64,000 bases of DNA from Megamonas sp. UBA1796 (lineage in GTDB: Bacteria > Bacillota > Negativicutes > Selenomonadales > Selenomonadaceae): assembly GCA_002319795.1 (NCBI GenBank), contig DCFU01000027.1:1-64000 (forward strand). Reading direction: 5' to 3'. This document shows positions 22,203 to 31,221 of the stretch, piece after piece. Positions within the stretch are counted from its first letter, which is position 1; the number at the start of each line of letters is the position of its first letter. The notes under the pieces were generated by a model. That model did no database searches, had not been told where the DNA came from, and worked only from the letters and a program-made list of their open reading frames with translations. A program made the translations under genes and the position numbers.

Positions 22203-24412
22203 CAAAAAGAATACCGCACGGCAAAGTCATAGGTACGGCTGTTTGTCGCTTCTCCTGCATAATATTTTCGATCCAGAATATTTTGTATACCAAACTGCAG
22301 ACTCATCTGATCATCAATTTTATAGTTGAACGCCGTATTGACAACAAAAAAAGCATCCTCTGAACCGTACTCTCCCGTATCAGTATCCGGCTGCTGCCGG
22401 GCAGATACATACTGAGAATCCAGCACCCAGTTGAATTTTCCCTTCGTATAATCTAAACCGGCGTGGAACAAATGCTTGGGAATATCCCAATTGCGCGTCG
22501 TAGTTCCCTGGGATGTATTCTCACCACTTTCAAAGGTGTAGTTCACGTAAGATGACCAGTTCGTATCCCAGCGGTGCTTTAGGCCAAGCTCAATGCCCTT
22601 AGCCACTCCGCTGTCCATATTGTAATAGGCTTTGATCCCGTCGCGGGTGGCCAGTGCAATCTTATCCTGTGTCTTCACATGGAACAGCGTCATTTCCAAG
22701 CTCGTTGCATCATCCATCCTGCGCTTCATGCCAATTTCAAACGTATTGGAGGTCTCCGGATTCAGCTCTGGATTGGCTTGTACCGAGGACATCGTATCTC
22801 CGGCACGGCGATACAACTGATAAATGGTTGGCGGATTAAAAGAATGCCCGTAACTGATATAATACTGCGTACGATCATTAGGCAGATAGGCAAAAGAAAT
22901 CTTTGGACTAAGCTCCGTAAAGGTTTTGGAAAGATAGTCCTTCTGGGTGCTGCCCGATACATAAGAATAGCCTTCATCCTTCTGATAGCGATCGAGCCTG
23001 GCGCCCAGATAGACCTTCCACCGATCCGCCAAGCGATATTCGTCCTGCACAAAAGCAGCCATAGACTTCGCTACACCGTGACTCGCCGCAAGCAAATTGC
23101 CGCTGGTTCCCCAGTTTTGCCATTGGCTAAGTGCATAACTGCTATAGGTCATCTCCTCTTTCATCCAGGACAATCCAGTTACCAGCGTATGCTTTGAAAA
23201 GTCCCAGGTCTTTTGAAAATCGGCACTATAATTCTTGCTGGGATACTGTGCGCTGCTGCCTGCGCCTGACCAGTTGATGGAGTTGGCTGCCGAGCTGGCT
23301 GAGCTGTACCCCTCCTTGGTAATATCTGACAAGCCAATGCTGGCCTTGATTTTATTTTTTGTATCATCATAGCGCAGCTTATAAATATCCTGCTCACGTT
23401 CTCCATGATACCCTAAGTAATTGCCTGGCTTTAAGGTAACATAGGTACCATCCTGCGTTTTCACCATGCCGGAAAAAATACCGTTTCCATTGGCATCATA
23501 GGCATTGGTGAACGGATCCAGATAATTGTATCGATACTTATTATGCATATAAGAGAAGTTCAGTTTCTCATCCGGCCTCATCGCATAGGTAATATCCGCA
23601 AAATAATTTTCACTTTGCTTCTCCTTGCGGCCACGGCCACCAATAATATAAGTTCCATCACTCAGTGTTGGCAAGTCCACTGTAGCCGCAGCTGACCCAG
23701 ACGACTTCCCGGAAGCAGTGGTATAGTAGCCGCGATAGCCTCCGGTAGAACGCTTCTCATAGCCAACGTTAAAATCAAACTTCTCATTGGTACTTCCAGA
23801 GACCCGGATACTCCGATTCCATGTACGATTGCTACCCCCAGATACAGCTAAATTTGTTTTGATTTCACCTGGCTTGCCTTTGCCTGATTTGGTAATAATG
23901 TTAATTACACCCGCCACCGCATGACCGCCATAAAGAGAGGAACCTGCGCCACGTACAATCTCAATGCGCTCAATTTCTTCCACAGGGAATGTATCCCAGG
24001 CAATCCCGCCGTCAAAGGAAGTATTGACCTGCTGTCCATTATAAAGCACCAAAATATTTTTACTGCCAAAACCTCGCAGGCTGATACCATCCTTGGTTTC
24101 AGCTGTCGGCGCCATGTAGATGCCGGTTTCATTTTGCAGAACTTCACGCACACTGGTCGCATGACGTTTTTGGATATCAGCAGCCGTAATCACAGTGACG
24201 CTTGCCGGTACATCCTTGACCTTCTCTTCTACTTTCGTTGCCGTGACGGTAACATCATCCAAATCATACGCATCCAGCAACTCAGCTGTCTTTTGTACGT
24301 TTTTTTGTACACGCGTCTGCTGGGCTGCATCCTGCTCAGCAGCACTCGCAGAAGATGTGACCGTCAAAGCGGCCAGCACCATGACTGTCAAATTTTTTTT
24401 CTTAAAATCCAT
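22202..24412 (-). CDS. TonB-dependent outer-membrane receptor (third receptor)
   Basis: Receptor of 736 residues: signal peptide (KKKNLTVMVLAALTVTSSASA), TonB box-like LDDVTVTATK, plug (SVTVITAADIQKRHATSVREVL ... ISLRGFGSKNILVLYNGQQVN ... RIEIVRGAGSSLYGGHAVAGVINIITKSGKG) and barrel ending RTYDFAVRYSF. It is about 80-90 residues longer than the other two receptors. The ATG at 24412 is chosen because the signal peptide starts there and GGAGAG lies about 10 bases upstream; an upstream extension would include leader sequence. The leader holds a core-less cobalamin riboswitch, so a corrinoid was probably once the controlling signal. Confidence 0.85.
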   Translation of the reverse strand: MDFKKKNLTVMVLAALTVTSSASAAEQDAAQQTRVQKNVQKTAELLDAYDLDDVTVTATKVEEKVKDVPASVTVITAADIQKRHATSVREVLQNETGIYMAPTAETKDGISLRGFGSKNILVLYNGQQVNTSFDGGIAWDTFPVEEIERIEIVRGAGSSLYGGHAVAGVINIITKSGKGKPGEIKTNLAVSGGSNRTWNRSIRVSGSTNEKFDFNVGYEKRSTGGYRGYYTTASGKSSGSAAATVDLPTLSDGTYIIGGRGRKEKQSENYFADITYAMRPDEKLNFSYMHNKYRYNYLDPFTNAYDANGNGIFSGMVKTQDGTYVTLKPGNYLGYHGEREQDIYKLRYDDTKNKIKASIGLSDITKEGYSSASSAANSINWSGAGSSAQYPSKNYSADFQKTWDFSKHTLVTGLSWMKEEMTYSSYALSQWQNWGTSGNLLAASHGVAKSMAAFVQDEYRLADRWKVYLGARLDRYQKDEGYSYVSGSTQKDYLSKTFTELSPKISFAYLPNDRTQYYISYGHSFNPPTIYQLYRRAGDTMSSVQANPELNPETSNTFEIGMKRRMDDATSLEMTLFHVKTQDKIALATRDGIKAYYNMDSGVAKGIELGLKHRWDTNWSSYVNYTFESGENTSQGTTTRNWDIPKHLFHAGLDYTKGKFNWVLDSQYVSARQQPDTDTGEYGSEDAFFVVNTAFNYKIDDQMSLQFGIQNILDRKYYAGEATNSRTYDFAVRYSF

Positions 24413-24487
24413 TTTTTTACAACTCTCCTCTTCAAGAAATCCAAATAAGCAAACAGAGTAAACTTCCAACAACAATTTCACCGCAAC

Positions 24488-24539
24488 AAAAAAACCGCCT
24501 GCATACCGCTCCGATAAGAGCATCGCAAACAGATGCAGG
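24488..24539 (-). terminator. Leader terminator of the third receptor
   Basis: CCTGCAT pairs with ATGCAGG, with a further inner stem (GCTC/GAGC), and is followed by CGG and T7. It stands between the degenerate riboswitch and the receptor start, the place of an expression platform. Confidence 0.75.
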
Positions 24540-24609
24540 AATAAATAACCCGGCCAAAGAACAGCCGGAGAGATACACTATGAGAGCCCAACGACCGTCA
24601 TAGCATCTT

Positions 24610-24705
24610 CCCCTCCCCATCGCTCGCAGGTTTTAAGCGCCATCCGGCGCTAACGGTGATGCTGAAACAGGCCATTATCCTGACACCTGTTTCCCTCGTA
24701 TGAAA
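24610..24705 (-). ncRNA. Degenerate cobalamin riboswitch lacking its core
   Basis: The minus strand starts like the intact copies (GGGAAACAGGTGTCAGGAT) but runs directly into GGCCTGTTTCAGCATCACCG and then ACCTGCGAGCGATGGGG. The central part holding CCGGTG, GCGGTCCCGCCACTG and AGCCAGGAGAACTG (about 120 bases in the intact copies) is absent. Without the B12 box it should not bind cobalamin. Outer stems and the leader terminator remain. Confidence 0.75.
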
Positions 24706-24826
24706 TTCTCACGAAACCGCCTTTAATCCAAAATATATAACATATGTTTGACAAACCTGCAGCAGCAGGCTTGTCTCTGCACATCTGCCCTCCAAAATGC
24801 GCACTTACAAACACCATAGATTAACA

Positions 24827-24870
24827 GAAAAGGCGCTGACAGCCAATATATCTATGTACTGCCCGCGCCT
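24827..24870 (-). terminator. Terminator of the mutAB-meaB operon
   Basis: AGGCGC pairs with GCGCCT, with an inner GGCAG/CTGTC stem, followed by TTTCTGTT on the minus strand. It lies just after the MsrA-like gene. Confidence 0.7.
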
Positions 24871-24881
24871 CATAAGATAAA

Positions 24882-25451
24882 TCAACGAACGACATGAAGC
24901 TCTCTCAGCTTCGAAAAATCAATAAAGGTCCCTATCCCCGGATGTTTCCTCAGATAATGCTGGTGCCCCTCCTCTGCTCTCTGAAAGCTGTGCAGCGGTA
25001 AAGCCATCGCATAACATTTGCGGTAAAAGCGCAAATCGCTGTTTGTGTCGTTCAATGTAAGTCCTGTGCCAGGAACCGCCGGAGATTGCCTGTGGCTTGC
25101 CACAAAATTCATATAAAGCTCTACAACAGGCACATCCTCCGCCTCAGAATAATATACGCCACTTTGATACATCGGACCCCGGCATCTTCCCTGTCCATCC
25201 TTTGCATATGGATCCGAAACCGTAAACAAAACATCCATAAGTGTAGATATATCGATCTTTTTGGGATCATAGCAGACCTCTAACCCCATGACTGCCTTTA
25301 TAGTGCCATTCACTACCGCTTCATAAGAAATCTTCAGCTCTCCGGCACCGATATAACCCGTATGCGTATCCACAACCCCATGGATATAGGCAAAAACCTC
25401 CTGCAGCTCGTGAAAACTGCCGCCGGAAAAATAGATTTTTTTTGTATACAT
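24882..25451 (-). CDS. MsrA-fold protein lacking the catalytic residues
   Basis: Protein of 189 residues that follows peptide methionine sulfoxide reductase A along its length: KKIYFSGGSFHELQEVF (MsrA: FAGGCFWxxE), GVVDTHTGYIGAG, SYEAVVNGT, EVCYDP, LMDVLFTVSDPYAKDGQG, YQSGVYY and AEEGHQHYLRKHPG. The catalytic Cys of GGCFW is Ser, the Trp is His, and the TGHAE segment that supplies His and Glu is IKAVM. It therefore cannot work as MsrA by the known mechanism. AGGAGG lies 7 bases before the ATG at 25451. It is the last gene after mutA-mutB-meaB. A binding or regulatory role is possible, function unknown. Confidence 0.75.
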   Translation of the reverse strand: MYTKKIYFSGGSFHELQEVFAYIHGVVDTHTGYIGAGELKISYEAVVNGTIKAVMGLEVCYDPKKIDISTLMDVLFTVSDPYAKDGQGRCRGPMYQSGVYYSEAEDVPVVELYMNFVASHRQSPAVPGTGLTLNDTNSDLRFYRKCYAMALPLHSFQRAEEGHQHYLRKHPGIGTFIDFSKLRELHVVR

Positions 25452-25486
25452 GGGAGCACCTCCTTCCTGTAAGCTCGTCAGCCTTA

Positions 25487-26668
25487 TCAAGCATCCGGAT
25501 GCAACAAATCCACATGCCGTTTAGCCGCACGCTCAACATCAAAACGTGCAATAAGCTCCGCTACCGCCTGTGTAGGCGATATCGTCCCCTGGAGTACCGC
25601 CTGCCGGATTTCCGGCAGACGGCCCATCACCACAGGGTCATCAAAGAACAGGTTATGCAAATGCTCATCAATCATGCTGTTCATCCAATCAAGCAACTGA
25701 CTGTCACGCCTGCGCTCGAATACACCGCTTTCCTTAGTCATTTTTGAAAAAATCCGAATGATTTCCCAAAGCTCTCGCAGTCCGGTCTTCTGAATTGCGG
25801 AGCACAGATAGGCATGCGTCGGCCATCCCTGAGTAGCCGGGCGTATATATTCAATCATGCGCTCATATTCCCCACGCGATATCTTCGCCTTAAGCAGATT
25901 GTCCCCATCGGCTTTATTGATAACAATGGCATCCGCCAGTTCCATGATGCCCTTCTTAATCCCCTGCAGATCATCTCCTGCACCTGTAAGCACCACTAAC
26001 ATGAAAAAATCAACCATGGAGCGCACAGTCGTCTCCGACTGTCCTACTCCTACCGTCTCAATGAGTATAACGTCATATCCTGCAGCTTCGCACATGAGCA
26101 TCGTTTCCCGGCTCTTGCGTGCTACACCGCCTAAGGTACCGCCCGCAGGCGAGGGACGTATAAATGCTTCCCTGCGCCTTGAGAGCGTCCCCATACGGGT
26201 CTTATCCCCCAGAATGGATCCCCGCGTTACAGAACTGGTCGGGTCAACCGTAAGCACCGCGACCCTGTGCCCCATATCACACAGCATATTGCCAAAAGCC
26301 TCGATAATAGTACTCTTGCCAGCTCCCGGCACACCTGTAATACCAATGCGCAAGGCCTTGCCTGTACGCGGCAAAAGTTCCTGCAGCACCCTCTGCGCTT
26401 TTGGGAAATGCTTCGGATTATTGCTTTCGATAAGTGTAATGGCACGGGATAAAATCATGCGGTTCCCCTCCGCTATCCCCCGGACATAATCATCCATGCC
26501 AAGTACCATACGCGGCGTGGACCGCCTCTCTCCATGCACGATGGCTGGATTGATGTTGCCGATGGTGGTATCCTTTATACCATCAATACCGCTCATAACG
26601 CTGCAGGCAAATTTGGCATTATCCTCCTTGGGAGCCCAATCTGGTTTTGACTTCGTATATTCAGCCAT
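25487..26668 (-). CDS. meaB: MeaB/ArgK-type GTPase, chaperone of MutAB
   Basis: G3E-family GTPase of 393 residues. Walker A GVPGAGKST (about residue 113), the VDPTSSVTRGSILGDK segment, IIETVGVGQSE (G3 region) and NKAD (G4) are present, with a C-terminal dimerisation arm. MeaB loads adenosylcobalamin into methylmalonyl-CoA mutase and protects it from inactivation. The N terminus is about 60 residues longer than the second MeaB in this window (39871-40809). It starts 6 bases after mutB and shares its riboswitch-led transcript, so it is the dedicated partner of MutAB. Confidence 0.88.
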   Translation of the reverse strand: MAEYTKSKPDWAPKEDNAKFACSVMSGIDGIKDTTIGNINPAIVHGERRSTPRMVLGMDDYVRGIAEGNRMILSRAITLIESNNPKHFPKAQRVLQELLPRTGKALRIGITGVPGAGKSTIIEAFGNMLCDMGHRVAVLTVDPTSSVTRGSILGDKTRMGTLSRRREAFIRPSPAGGTLGGVARKSRETMLMCEAAGYDVILIETVGVGQSETTVRSMVDFFMLVVLTGAGDDLQGIKKGIMELADAIVINKADGDNLLKAKISRGEYERMIEYIRPATQGWPTHAYLCSAIQKTGLRELWEIIRIFSKMTKESGVFERRRDSQLLDWMNSMIDEHLHNLFFDDPVVMGRLPEIRQAVLQGTISPTQAVAELIARFDVERAAKRHVDLLHPDA

Positions 26669-26674
26669 AAAAAA

Positions 26675-28873
26675 TCATCCTTCGGCCATTTCTTCCTTTG
26701 CTCTCTCTATGAGCAGCGTCAGCAGCCTGATTCCTGCTTCCGGGATATTCGTGCCTGGTGCGAAAATGGCAACCGCACCATGCTCATAAAGATTATCATA
26801 ATCCTGTACCGGAATAACCCCGCCGATCGATACCATAATGTCCTCACGGCCGAGCTTTTTCAGCTCCTCGACAAGCTGTGGCAACAGTGTGTTGTGCCCG
26901 GCAGCCAGCGAGCTGAAACCTACCATATGTACGTCATTGTCGACTGCATCCTGCGCGGTTTCCGCTGGTGTCTGGAAAAGCGGCCCCACATCGACATCCC
27001 AGCCCATATCGGCAAAGGACGATGCGATAACCTTCTGCCCCCTGTCATGTCCATCCTGACCCATCTTAGCCACAAAGATACGCGGACGACGTCCCGTGAA
27101 CTTTTCGAACTCATCTGCCATCGTACGGGCTTTTTCCAATTCCGTCTTGTCGGTGAATTCTGAAGAATATACGCCGGAAATTGTATGGATGACTGCCTGA
27201 AAGCGCCCGGATACCTTTTCCACCGCATCGGATATCTCACCGAGTGACGCGTGCGCCCGTGCAGCATTGACCGCACATTCCAAAAGATTTCCATTATCAC
27301 GTGATTCCGCTGCTTTCGTAAGTGCCTCGAGACAATGGCGGACATCATCCGCATTCCGTTCCGCGCGCAGTTTTTCAAGGCGCTCTACCTGCGCCTGCCG
27401 TACCGCCGTATTATCAATAGCAAGAATTTGCAGCGGATCCTCTTTTTCCAGCCGATATTTATTGAGTCCCACGATTGTTTCATTGCCAGAATCAATCTGC
27501 GCCTGACGACGTGCTGCAGCTTCCTCTATACGCATTTTTGGCAGCCCGGTCGATATAGCCTTAGTCATACCGCCAAGTGCTTCGACCTCCTGTATATGTG
27601 CCCAGGAACGGCGAATAATCTCATTCGTAAGCGCCTCAACATAGTACGAACCACCCCAAGGATCTATGATTTTACACACACGCGTTTCGTCCTGGATGTA
27701 GAGCTGGGTATTACGCGCAATACGGGCGGAAAAGTCCGTTGGCAAAGCAATAGCCTCGTCAAGTGCATTCGTATGTAACGACTGCGTATGTCCAAGTGCT
27801 GCCCCCATAGCTTCCATACAGGTACGTGATATATTATTGAACGGGTCCTGCGCCGTAAGTGACCAGCCAGAGGTCTGGCAATGTGTCCGCAGTGCCATGG
27901 ATTTCATATCCTCCGCCCCGAAGGACTTGACGATTTTTGCCCAAAGCACGCGAGCCGCGCGCATCTTCGCTACCTCCATGAAATAGTTCTTGCCGATTGC
28001 CCAAAAAAAGGAAAGGCGTTTGGCAAACGCGTCAACGGGCAGTCCTGCTTTTACGCCTGTACGGATATATTCAAGGCCATCAGCCAGCGTATAGCCGAGT
28101 TCGATATCTGCCGTAGCTCCTGCTTCCTGCATATGGTAACCGGAAATTGAAATACTGTTGAATTTCGGCATATATTTCGTTGTATATTCAAAAATATCAC
28201 CGATGATGCGCATGGACATTTCCGGCGGATAGATATACGTATTACGGACCATGAATTCTTTCAGTATATCGTTCTGAATCGTACCTGCCATGACCTTTTT
28301 GTCTACGCCCTGCTCTTCGCCGGAGAGAATATAAAACGCCAGAATCGGCAGTACAGCACCATTCATAGTCATAGAAACTGACATCTGATCCAACGGTATA
28401 CCACTGAACAGAATCCGCATATCGAGAATAGAATCAATAGCCACCCCTGCCTTGCCGACATCGCCCAGGACACGGGGATTATCAGAATCGTAACCGCGAT
28501 GTGTCGGTAAATCGAAGGCGATGGACAATCCTTTCTGCCCGGCTGCCAAATTGCGGCGATAGAACGCATTGGATTCCTCCGCCGTCGAAAAACCTGCATA
28601 TTGACGAACTGTCCAGGGACGAAAAACATACATAGTTGAATACGGTCCGCGCAGACAGGGCGGAATTCCACTCGCAAAATCAAGATGGTTCATATGCGCA
28701 TACTCATCAAAAGTATAGAATGGCTTGATGGCTATATGCTCATTGGTTTTACCCGCAAGTTCATCATAGGAACTGCCAATTTCCTGCTCCAGACGCTTTT
28801 TCCATTCGTCTTCGGACTGAAGTGGCGCATCGGCAAGCCCCATGGTTGTAAAATCAGGATTCTTATATGCCAT
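26675..28873 (-). CDS. mutB: Methylmalonyl-CoA mutase, large (B12-binding) subunit
   Basis: Subunit of 732 residues, the size of classical MutB. The N-terminal substrate TIM barrel contains RPWTVRQYAGFSTAEESN (with the MCM-type Tyr) and FMVRNTYIYPPE (with the MCM-type Arg that binds the methylmalonyl carboxylate). The C-terminal domain (from about residue 590) has the base-off B12 motif KMGQDGHDRGQKV. It interconverts succinyl-CoA and (R)-methylmalonyl-CoA with adenosylcobalamin. The ATG overlaps the mutA stop by one base (TAATG). A second, differently built mutase is at 40.9-43.0 kb. Confidence 0.93.
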   Translation of the reverse strand: MAYKNPDFTTMGLADAPLQSEDEWKKRLEQEIGSSYDELAGKTNEHIAIKPFYTFDEYAHMNHLDFASGIPPCLRGPYSTMYVFRPWTVRQYAGFSTAEESNAFYRRNLAAGQKGLSIAFDLPTHRGYDSDNPRVLGDVGKAGVAIDSILDMRILFSGIPLDQMSVSMTMNGAVLPILAFYILSGEEQGVDKKVMAGTIQNDILKEFMVRNTYIYPPEMSMRIIGDIFEYTTKYMPKFNSISISGYHMQEAGATADIELGYTLADGLEYIRTGVKAGLPVDAFAKRLSFFWAIGKNYFMEVAKMRAARVLWAKIVKSFGAEDMKSMALRTHCQTSGWSLTAQDPFNNISRTCMEAMGAALGHTQSLHTNALDEAIALPTDFSARIARNTQLYIQDETRVCKIIDPWGGSYYVEALTNEIIRRSWAHIQEVEALGGMTKAISTGLPKMRIEEAAARRQAQIDSGNETIVGLNKYRLEKEDPLQILAIDNTAVRQAQVERLEKLRAERNADDVRHCLEALTKAAESRDNGNLLECAVNAARAHASLGEISDAVEKVSGRFQAVIHTISGVYSSEFTDKTELEKARTMADEFEKFTGRRPRIFVAKMGQDGHDRGQKVIASSFADMGWDVDVGPLFQTPAETAQDAVDNDVHMVGFSSLAAGHNTLLPQLVEELKKLGREDIMVSIGGVIPVQDYDNLYEHGAVAIFAPGTNIPEAGIRLLTLLIERAKEEMAEG

Positions 28874-31074
28874 TACGCAATCATTCCTTTCTTTTTCTGC
28901 AGAAACTGCAAAATTTGATAACAGTTCGCCCGTACCGAAATGAAATCATCCACGCCTGCTTCCTTATAAACAGGCTCAAGGTCCTTTGGTGCCGCACCAG
29001 CAAGATATATGCTAGCCTGCGGCAGAACTTTTTTGAGCTTTGGTGCAAGCTCTGGAACGATTGTCGGATAAGTGGCATCCGTTGAGCAAATAACCGCAGC
29101 ATCGGCGCCTGACACAGCTGCTGCTGTCACTGCATCCTCTATACTCTTAAAGCCATTATTAAGCTGAACCTCAAAGGCTCCTACCTGCAGGAAGCTCGTA
29201 GAGAACTCCGCCCTGGCTTTATGCTGGGGAATCGGCCCCATATTGGCAAGGAAAATCTTCACATTATCGCCGGTCCGGTCCCTGTAATCCTCCGTAACCT
29301 TACGCAAAGCCTCGAAACGCTCGCTCCAGCGATGCGGTAAAATCGGGGTGATAGTTTCCACCGCCTGATCTTCCGCGCTGAGAGCCCCACGCAGCTCTGC
29401 GATCGTAGCACCAGCCTTTGCTGCTGCAATCGCTGGTGCAGCAGCAAAAGTTTTTGGTGCCTTCCTGAGTATCTCCAATGTTTCCTGCTTGAAGGTCTCA
29501 TCTATATCTGCAAGATAGGCTGCAACTTCGTCCATGCGCTGTTTCTTAAGTGCAGCTGTATCCTCGGAACGGGTATCCAGCAATTTTTCCGTCATATTCG
29601 GATACATATTATTACCTACAATATGCTCCTTGCGAAACTCAGCATTCTTAAAGCGTGAAGCAAGCACTCCCGCAATCTTTGCCTGCGGATATCCCTCTTC
29701 CAAGGCTTTCAAAATCCCGCCCTTGCTCTCGATGATCTGAAATTCCGACCAGATTTTTTCTTTCATCTGTTTGGTGAGACTTTCCACTGCCCAAGAGCCA
29801 CCTGCCGGATCGATCGGCTTAAGCATGCCGAATTCCTCCTGCAATATAATCTGCACATTACGTGCTATGCGGCGTGAAAACTCATCACCTTTACGAACAG
29901 GTTCATCAAACGGCTCATTTTCATAGGAATCTACCCCACCCACAACACCAGAGAAAAGCTCTGTCGTATTGCGCAGCATATTCACATAAGGGTCATAGAG
30001 GGTTTTAAAAAAAAGCGCCGGCCGCGCATGCACATGCATGCGCTGTGCCTCTTCGTCACCACCGAAGGCCTTAACAACCTGGCTCCAAAGCGGACGCACT
30101 GCACGCAGCTTAGCAATCTGCAGGAAAAAATTAGCTCCCATAGAAAAGCCGAAAAAGATCTGGCCGGCAGCCTCTTGAATACCTAGACCACGCTCCAGCA
30201 GTGCACGCAGATATCCTACCGCCATGCCGAGCGTATAGGCTGTTTCCTGCACATCATTGGCACCACCACGGCTGAATACATCGCTACGCACCATGACAGT
30301 ACGCAGCTGCGGCGCATTCTCTGCAGCCCAAAGCGCGCAGGATGCCATTTCATCATAAAGTTTGGACAGTGAAGCATAGCTTTTCCCATCCCGTAAGAGC
30401 TCTTCCAGTGGATTCGCACCAATATACCCTGACAGCTGCTGCACAGACTTGCCTGCAGCCTTGCGTGCCGCGATTACCAATGAGAGCACTGGCAAAGCAG
30501 AGGCTCCTGCATAAAGGTAGAGCGGATATTTTTCCAGTTCCAATCCATGCAAGACATCGTACATATCCTGCAAAGTGGTAATACTGCAGCCCTCATCTCC
30601 CACTTCATCAGCTTTTCTAACGTCCCGGTTCAGCAAGGTTGCCCGGTCAAGACGGATATTATAAATGGTCGACCCCTTATCCACCTCATGTCTCAACAGT
30701 TCATTATTTTCCTTTGGCAGAGTCTCATCGCATACCTGTGCAATTCCCCAGGGTGCTTTAATATATCCGTTTGGCCTTGCCCCGCGCAAAAACGACTCCA
30801 TCCCGGGAAAAGAATCCTTTGGTAGAATGTCTTCCGTACCTGCACGTGTATACATAGGCTCAAAGGTGATGCCCTCATATGTCTTTGTATACATCTTCTT
30901 TTCGAAGGGAGCTCCCTTCAATAGCGCAATACAGGCTTCCTTCCATTCCCCATATGTCGGCGGCGTAAATTCGTCGAGTGGAACTTCCGGAAAGTCTGTT
31001 TGCTTTTCCGATTCATTCAGAATGGTTTGGAGATCAAGATTGTTTGCATCCCGATTCTTTTTTTCTTCTTCCAT
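28873..31074 (-). CDS. mutA: Methylmalonyl-CoA mutase, small (non-catalytic) subunit
   Basis: Subunit of 733 residues homologous to MutB but without the DxHxxG cobalamin motif: the corresponding C-terminal stretch reads ANMGPIPQHKAR. This is the expected partner of MutB in alpha-beta mutases of propionate formers. The ATG at 31074 has AGGAGG about 5 bases upstream; earlier in-frame codons lie within the terminator of the leader. It is the first gene of mutA-mutB-meaB-MsrA-like, directly behind cobalamin riboswitch 4. Confidence 0.92.
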   Translation of the reverse strand: MEEEKKNRDANNLDLQTILNESEKQTDFPEVPLDEFTPPTYGEWKEACIALLKGAPFEKKMYTKTYEGITFEPMYTRAGTEDILPKDSFPGMESFLRGARPNGYIKAPWGIAQVCDETLPKENNELLRHEVDKGSTIYNIRLDRATLLNRDVRKADEVGDEGCSITTLQDMYDVLHGLELEKYPLYLYAGASALPVLSLVIAARKAAGKSVQQLSGYIGANPLEELLRDGKSYASLSKLYDEMASCALWAAENAPQLRTVMVRSDVFSRGGANDVQETAYTLGMAVGYLRALLERGLGIQEAAGQIFFGFSMGANFFLQIAKLRAVRPLWSQVVKAFGGDEEAQRMHVHARPALFFKTLYDPYVNMLRNTTELFSGVVGGVDSYENEPFDEPVRKGDEFSRRIARNVQIILQEEFGMLKPIDPAGGSWAVESLTKQMKEKIWSEFQIIESKGGILKALEEGYPQAKIAGVLASRFKNAEFRKEHIVGNNMYPNMTEKLLDTRSEDTAALKKQRMDEVAAYLADIDETFKQETLEILRKAPKTFAAAPAIAAAKAGATIAELRGALSAEDQAVETITPILPHRWSERFEALRKVTEDYRDRTGDNVKIFLANMGPIPQHKARAEFSTSFLQVGAFEVQLNNGFKSIEDAVTAAAVSGADAAVICSTDATYPTIVPELAPKLKKVLPQASIYLAGAAPKDLEPVYKEAGVDDFISVRANCYQILQFLQKKKGMIA

Positions 31075-31101
31075 AGCAGCCTCCTTTTCTTTTGGAACAA
31101 C

Positions 31102-31146
31102 AAAAAAATCTGCCCACATAAGCTTTACAGCATCGCAGACAGATCC
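31102..31146 (-). terminator. Second leader terminator before mutA
   Basis: ATCTGTC pairs with GGCAGAT (6 of 7 bases) around a 22-23 base loop and is followed by T7 on the minus strand. It lies between the first terminator and the mutA ribosome-binding site. Confidence 0.55.
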
Positions 31147-31154
31147 AAGGAAAT

Positions 31155-31183
31155 AAAAAATCCGACTTATAAAGTAAGCCGGA
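31155..31183 (-). terminator. First leader terminator of cobalamin riboswitch 4
   Basis: TCCGGCTTA-CTTTA-TAAGTCGGA (9 bp with one G-T pair) followed by T6 on the minus strand, about 40 bases after the aptamer. It is the likely expression platform. Confidence 0.85.
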
Positions 31184-31221
31184 GATATGTACTATAACGG
31201 CGCATAGCCCCATAGTACGAT

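Noticed and set aside
24747..24772. Strong hairpin GACAAGCCTGC/GCAGGTTTGTC upstream of the third receptor leader
   Set aside because: It is not followed by a T run and overlaps the presumed -35 region; possibly an operator, but there is nothing to assign it to.
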